The position numbers were made by a program, and so were the translations under genes. Under the pieces are notes generated by a model, which ran no database searches, was not told where the DNA came from, and worked only from the letters and a program-made list of their open reading frames with translations. A stretch of 12,391 bases of DNA. It comes from Bryobacteraceae bacterium. Its GTDB lineage: Bacteria > Acidobacteriota > Terriglobia > Bryobacterales > Bryobacteraceae. The first letter of the stretch is position 1; each line of letters starts with the position of its first letter. Shown here piece after piece: positions 8,615 through 12,391 of this stretch. The stretch spans positions 1 through 12,391 of the forward strand of contig CANGVB010000042.1 in the NCBI GenBank assembly GCA_947456995.1. The letters are read 5' to 3'.

Positions 8615-8638
8615 GGGAATATTATAACTGTCAAGCCT
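8615..8638. promoter_or_regulatory. 24-bp divergent start region, AT-rich, possible leaderless promoters
   Basis: The whole space between the ilvE and M48 start codons is 24 bp. On the - strand TATAAT (8621-8626) ends 6 bases before the ilvE ATG, which would put the transcript start at or next to the start codon. TTGACA is also present (8629-8634) but only 2 bases from TATAAT, so they cannot form one promoter. On the + strand TATTAT (8620-8625) ends 13 bases before the M48 ATG. No Shine-Dalgarno is visible for either gene. Promoter elements for both genes would have to lie partly inside the other gene. Assignment is from sequence alone. Confidence 0.5.
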
Positions 8639-9994
8639 ATGTCTAAACGAATTCTGCTCTACACCCTGATTCTGACGGCCCAACTTTTTGGCCAGGCAGC
8701 CAAACTTAAAGAAATCAAACCCGGCATGAACTTCTTCAAGAAGGATCAGGACGTGCAGATGGGAAGAGAGTATTCCCAACAGATCGAGCAGCAGTTCGAC
8801 GTGATCCAGTCTGGCCCTTTGGTGGATTACATCAACTCGCTGGGACAGAAGATCGCCGCACAGCCACAGGCCGGCGGCTTCCCTTATGTCTTCAAGGTTG
8901 TGAATGATCCCGGCATCAATGCCTTCGCTCTCCCCGGTGGCCCGGTCTATATCAACTCGGGAATCATTTTGAACGCACAAAATGAAGGGCAGGTTATGGG
9001 AGTTGTGGCGCACGAAATCTCGCACATCGCCTTGCGCCATTCCACCAATCAGGTGAGCAAGAGCTACATGATCCAGTTGCCTGCAATGATCGCCGGCGTC
9101 TACGGGCAGACCAAGGGCGGCCTGACAGGCATGCTCTCCCAGATGGGCGTGGGCCTTGCGGCAAACGGGTTGCTCATGAAGTTCTCACGCGGCGCAGAAC
9201 AGCAGGCCGACCTGCTCGGCGCGCGCATGATGGCTCAGGCTGGATACAACCCGATCGAAATGGCCCGATTCTTTGAAACCCTCGAAGCCAAGTCTGGCGG
9301 TAAATCCGGTGGTGCTGATTTTTTCTCCTCGCATCCCAACCCCGGCAACCGGGTCAAGTACGTAAGTGAAGAAGTAACGCTGCTGCCGCAGCGGCAATTC
9401 AACGCAGACACAGGCAAGTTTCAGAAGATGCAGCAGTTGGCAAAGAACCTGCCAACACCGAAGAAGAAGACTCCTGCAGCAGGCGAGATTCCGAATCAGC
9501 CTCCCCAGAACTCAGACGGCAGCCGCACCTGGCAGGGAGCTGAGTTTACGATCAAGTACCCCGGCGGCTGGCTGGGATTGGGAGAGGCTAAAGGGCCAAC
9601 GGTGACCATCGCTCCCAAAGAAGGCATCAAGCAGGAAGCCAACGGCGCTGTTCAAATCGGCCTGGGCGTGATCGTAGCCAAATACGAGGACGACGACGGC
9701 AAATTCGATTTCAAGACTGACACTCAGAAGCTAATCGCCCAGGTGATTCAACAGAACCCGACCATGAGCAAAACTCAGCCTCAAATCAACCAGAATCAGG
9801 TGAACGGCCGCAATGTATACGTCACCCGGCTGGTTTCGAAGTCGCCGATCGATGGTGGAAATGAGATCGATACCGTTGTAACGATCGAGCACCGGGGCGG
9901 TATGCTCTACATGGTGTTTATCGCGCCAGAACGACAGATGCAAAGTGTCCAGGGAGACTTTGACAACATCCTGAATTCACTCTCGCTGCAGTAG
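8639..9994 (+). CDS. M48-family zinc metalloprotease with extra C-terminal domain
   Basis: A 451-residue exported metalloprotease related to BepA/Oma1-type M48 peptidases, which process or degrade proteins in the envelope. MSKRILLYTLILTAQLFGQA is a signal peptide or anchor. The zinc site is HEISH (125-129), with the third ligand likely Glu187 in SRGAEQQAD (183-191). INAFALPGGPVYINSG (93-108) and the C-terminal SSHPNPGNRV (230-239) are further family hallmarks. After a Pro/Lys-rich linker (about 272-292) comes a second domain (about 296-451, WQGAEFTIKYPGGW...), which looks like a small beta-rich ligand or partner domain I cannot name; such an appendage seems common in acidobacterial relatives. 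Start 8639 was chosen for the signal peptide. The frame stays open upstream to 6179, but that part is only antisense to three other genes. The permease starts 2 bp after its stop. Confidence 0.92.
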   Translation: MSKRILLYTLILTAQLFGQAAKLKEIKPGMNFFKKDQDVQMGREYSQQIEQQFDVIQSGPLVDYINSLGQKIAAQPQAGGFPYVFKVVNDPGINAFALPGGPVYINSGIILNAQNEGQVMGVVAHEISHIALRHSTNQVSKSYMIQLPAMIAGVYGQTKGGLTGMLSQMGVGLAANGLLMKFSRGAEQQADLLGARMMAQAGYNPIEMARFFETLEAKSGGKSGGADFFSSHPNPGNRVKYVSEEVTLLPQRQFNADTGKFQKMQQLAKNLPTPKKKTPAAGEIPNQPPQNSDGSRTWQGAEFTIKYPGGWLGLGEAKGPTVTIAPKEGIKQEANGAVQIGLGVIVAKYEDDDGKFDFKTDTQKLIAQVIQQNPTMSKTQPQINQNQVNGRNVYVTRLVSKSPIDGGNEIDTVVTIEHRGGMLYMVFIAPERQMQSVQGDFDNILNSLSLQ

Positions 9995-9996
9995 CC

Positions 9997-12315
9997 ATGT
10001 TCAAACGCTCACCGGCCTTTGCGGCATTCTGCGTTTTGATTCTGGGACTCGGCATTGGTTCGGTTGTAGCAATCTTCGGAGTGGTGAATGCACTGCTTCT
10101 GAAGCCGCTGCCCTATCCGCATGGCGAGCAGATCGTGCGGGTGATGAACAAGATCCCGAAGCTTGGCCTGCGCAATAACGTATCCGGCCCAAACTGGCAG
10201 GACTGGCATGACCAGTCGCAGTCCTTTGCCGCGCTGGCGACGTATCGGGGTGGCGAAGTTGCCCTTACCGTCAATGGCAAAGGCGTTTTCGGCGAGGTCT
10301 ACCAGGTTTCGCCCGAGTTTGTGAACGTATTCGAGGTGGAACCGCAATTGGGAAGTCGCTTCGATGCGCGCTCGGTTCTAGTGAGCTACGGATTCTGGCA
10401 ACAACACTTTGGCGGATCCTTAAGCGTTCTGGGACAGACGGTGAAGATGAACCAGCAGATTTACACCATTGCTGGAGTAATGCCGCAGGGCTTTCAGTTT
10501 CCGGCGAAGGCTTCTGTCTGGGTGCTGGATGAGTCCACACCGGGAAAGCAGAATCGTACCGCCAATAACTTCCGAGCCGTGGGTCGGCTGAAGGTTCCGA
10601 TCCGCTCAGCTCAGGCGGAGATGGATGCCATCGCCACTCGTCTTGAGTCGCAGTATCCCGAAAGCAACAAAGACCGCGGGGTTGGGCTGATTGGCATACA
10701 GGAACAAGCAGCCACTCCCTACAAAGAGACGCTGACCCTGCTCTTTGCCGCCGCCGGACTGTTGCTCTTGATTGCCTGTGCAAACGTGTCGAGCCTGGTA
10801 CTGGCGCGGGCTCAATCGAGAGCCCGTGAGTTTGCCGTTCGTGCTTCCCTCGGAGCAAGTTCTGCGCGAATTGTCTGGCAAGTGGTTCGCGAAAGTTTGG
10901 CATTGGGGCTGGCCAGCGGCCTTGTTGGATTCCTGATGGCGAGTTGGGCTTTGCAGGCGATTGCCTCAACCATGCCGGCGGAACTGGACTGGCGGGTTGG
11001 TGTTTTCGCCGCTGCGACAGCGACATTTTCGAGCCTGCTCTTCAGCCTCTACCCGGCCTGGCGCGTCTCGCGAGTGGACCTCACCGAGGCTTTGAAAACA
11101 GCGGGCCAAAAAGGAATGATCGGTGGAGGCAGTGGGTGGTTTCGCCGTGGCCTGGCTGTTGGGCAAGTCGCACTATCGCTAGCGATGCTTTGTGGTTCGC
11201 TGCTCCTGGTTCGAAGTATGACCAAGCTGCTCGGTGTTGATATGGGCATGGACCCTAAGAATGTCCTGGTCAGCTACATGCACATCCCGGCACAAAAGCT
11301 GGAAGACCACATAGCGGCTTCCATGAGCTTCAGCGAGATCTTGCGGGAGTTGCGGGAATCCCCACAAGTGGAATCAGCCAGCGCCATCATGGGCATGCCG
11401 ACAGGCAAGTACGGCTCCAGTGGCGGTTATGCGATTCAGGGCCAGCCGATACCCAAAGACTTGAATCAACTGCCTGAAGCCGGTTTCCGGGTAAACTCGC
11501 CCGGCTTCTTCGCAACCATGCGCATCCCGCTCCTAAAGGGACGGGATTTCAACGAACAAGACCTTTACGACAAACCCTTCGTGGCCATCATCAACGAGAC
11601 TCTGGCCAAGCGTAGCTTCCCGAATTCAGATCCGATCGGGCAGCAGATTCTATGCGGGCTGGACAGCCCGAAACCGATGACCATTGTTGGTGTAGTGGGC
11701 GACGTTCGGCACGATGGCCCAAGCGGCGCTCATCAGGCCGAGCTTTACATGCCCTCTCACCAGCATCCCTTCTATGCCAATGAACTCCAGGTGGCGGTAA
11801 GAGCCAAAGGAGACCCGCGGCCGCTGGCAAGCCTGGTGCGCGAGATCGCAGCCCGCCGCAATCCCGATATCGCGGTCAACTCGATCACGATGGAGTCGAT
11901 GCTCGAAGAGAGTGTTGCTGCGCCGCGCTTCCGATCACAATTGCTGATGGCAATGGCCGCACTGGCACTGGTACTGGCAGCAGCAGGGCTTTACGGAGTG
12001 CTCGCCTATCTGGTTTCTCAAAGGCTTTCGGAGTTTGGCTTGCGCGTGGCTTTGGGTGCAAATCGAGGGGACATCGTCGCTCTGGTATGGCGTGAGGCTG
12101 GGCTGATCCTTGGGATTGGCTTTGCCCTTGGACTCGCACTTATCGTCGCTCTCGGGGCAAGTGTGCGGAGCTTCCTCTTCGGTGTAGAGCCGACCGACTC
12201 TCTCAGTATCGGCCTTGCCTTGGGCGTCCTTGCCGTCGCTGCGCTGGTTGCCTCTCTGGTTCCTTCGCTCGGCGCCATCAAGGCCGACCCGATGACTGTG
12301 CTGAGATCAGAATAG
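9997..12315 (+). CDS. Duplicated orphan MacB/FtsX-type ABC permease (ADOP family)
   Basis: A 772-residue permease built of two fused MacB_PCD/FtsX units, the acidobacterial duplicated orphan permease type. Eight membrane segments are expected, four per unit: about 8-32, 246-270, 302-320, 335-357, then 385-408, 649-673, 701-719 and 737-761, with large periplasmic domains at about 35-240 and 410-640. The duplication shows in REFAVRASLGASSARIV (from 276) and SEFGLRVALGANRGDIV (from 678). The end DPMTVLRSE is typical. No ATP-binding protein is in the window, so any partner ATPase is encoded elsewhere. Related MacB proteins use mechanical transmission to export peptides or lipids. The N-terminus is about ten residues shorter than many relatives, but an in-frame stop at 9961 leaves ATG 9997 as the only ATG. 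It lies 2 bp after the M48 stop, and its TAG shares a base with the next GTG. Confidence 0.92.
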   Translation: MFKRSPAFAAFCVLILGLGIGSVVAIFGVVNALLLKPLPYPHGEQIVRVMNKIPKLGLRNNVSGPNWQDWHDQSQSFAALATYRGGEVALTVNGKGVFGEVYQVSPEFVNVFEVEPQLGSRFDARSVLVSYGFWQQHFGGSLSVLGQTVKMNQQIYTIAGVMPQGFQFPAKASVWVLDESTPGKQNRTANNFRAVGRLKVPIRSAQAEMDAIATRLESQYPESNKDRGVGLIGIQEQAATPYKETLTLLFAAAGLLLLIACANVSSLVLARAQSRAREFAVRASLGASSARIVWQVVRESLALGLASGLVGFLMASWALQAIASTMPAELDWRVGVFAAATATFSSLLFSLYPAWRVSRVDLTEALKTAGQKGMIGGGSGWFRRGLAVGQVALSLAMLCGSLLLVRSMTKLLGVDMGMDPKNVLVSYMHIPAQKLEDHIAASMSFSEILRELRESPQVESASAIMGMPTGKYGSSGGYAIQGQPIPKDLNQLPEAGFRVNSPGFFATMRIPLLKGRDFNEQDLYDKPFVAIINETLAKRSFPNSDPIGQQILCGLDSPKPMTIVGVVGDVRHDGPSGAHQAELYMPSHQHPFYANELQVAVRAKGDPRPLASLVREIAARRNPDIAVNSITMESMLEESVAAPRFRSQLLMAMAALALVLAAAGLYGVLAYLVSQRLSEFGLRVALGANRGDIVALVWREAGLILGIGFALGLALIVALGASVRSFLFGVEPTDSLSIGLALGVLAVAALVASLVPSLGAIKADPMTVLRSE

Positions 12316-12391
12316 TGAATTACGACGCGATCCTTTTTGATTTTGACGGCACGTTGGTAGACAGCGAGCCGATCCACTACGAGTGCTGGCA
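12315..12391 (+). CDS. HAD-superfamily phosphatase, N-terminal part only
   Basis: The window ends 25 codons into this gene. It reads (V)NYDAILFDFDGTLVDSEPIHYECW, the first HAD motif, DxDGT, with Asp9 as the predicted nucleophile and Asp11 as acid/base, then the DSEP.H.E cap start of beta-phosphoglucomutase/phosphoglycolate-phosphatase-like enzymes. The GTG start overlaps the permease stop (TAGTG, sharing the G at 12315), so it is likely cotranslated with it. No ATG lies in frame between the stop and the motif. Substrate and full length cannot be judged. Confidence 0.88.
   Translation, partial: MNYDAILFDFDGTLVDSEPIHYECW

Noticed and set aside
8621..8634. TTGACA and TATAAT on the - strand as one consensus promoter
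   Set aside because: They are only 2 bases apart instead of about 17, so they cannot be the -35 and -10 of a single promoter.
6179..8638. N-terminal 820-residue extension of the M48 protease
   Set aside because: It is antisense to three well-supported genes and shows no domain-like sequence. A normal signal peptide begins at 8639.
8615..9040. 142-residue N-terminal extension of ilvE
   Set aside because: It is antisense to the M48 gene. The family N-terminus fits ATG 8614.

Overview
The window reads like chromosome from a member of the Acidobacteria, probably of the Solibacter/Bryobacter type. This is inferred from gene content, not from a marker gene. The main clue is a duplicated orphan MacB/FtsX-type permease with no ATPase beside it, an architecture typical of that phylum. 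A TPR protein next to a Tat-exported sulfatase, a 'KSRGP...KHG' hypothetical protein and the GC-rich, C-biased codon use agree with this. No rRNA, tRNA, CRISPR array or complete insertion sequence was seen.

Region 1 (1-1150) is accessory. An intact MazEF-like toxin-antitoxin pair lies on the + strand (163-661). It is followed on the - strand by what looks like a decayed VapBC pair (685-902): an antitoxin tail and the first 24 codons of a PIN toxin. The next roughly 250 bp hold no gene.

Region 2 (1151-5598, + strand) starts with a basic hypothetical protein (1151-1735) that has a good Shine-Dalgarno sequence. A tightly packed set follows: homoserine dehydrogenase, an exported TPR protein and a Tat-exported sulfatase. 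The stop/start overlaps are 1 bp (TAATG) and 4 bp (ATGA), so the last three are very probably one transcript.

Region 3 (8614 down to 5519, - strand) holds a branched-chain aminotransferase (ilvE), a gap with two hairpins, a NagA-type amidohydrolase, and a seven-helix membrane protein whose ATG directly follows the nagA stop. The membrane gene ends inside the convergent sulfatase gene, with an 80 bp overlap.

Region 4 (8639-12391, + strand) diverges from ilvE across only 24 bp. It holds an M48 metalloprotease with an extra C-terminal domain, then the duplicated permease 2 bp later, then the start of a HAD phosphatase whose GTG shares a base with the permease stop. These three look like an envelope/housekeeping operon.

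The regions connect through amino-acid biosynthesis (Hom, IlvE), amino-sugar or sulfated-glycan salvage (NagA-like enzyme, sulfatase) and envelope maintenance (M48, permease). I see no clearly new defence or mobile system. The most open items are the seven-helix protein coupled to the NagA-like gene, the altered metal-site loop of that enzyme, and the possibly leaderless divergent promoter.
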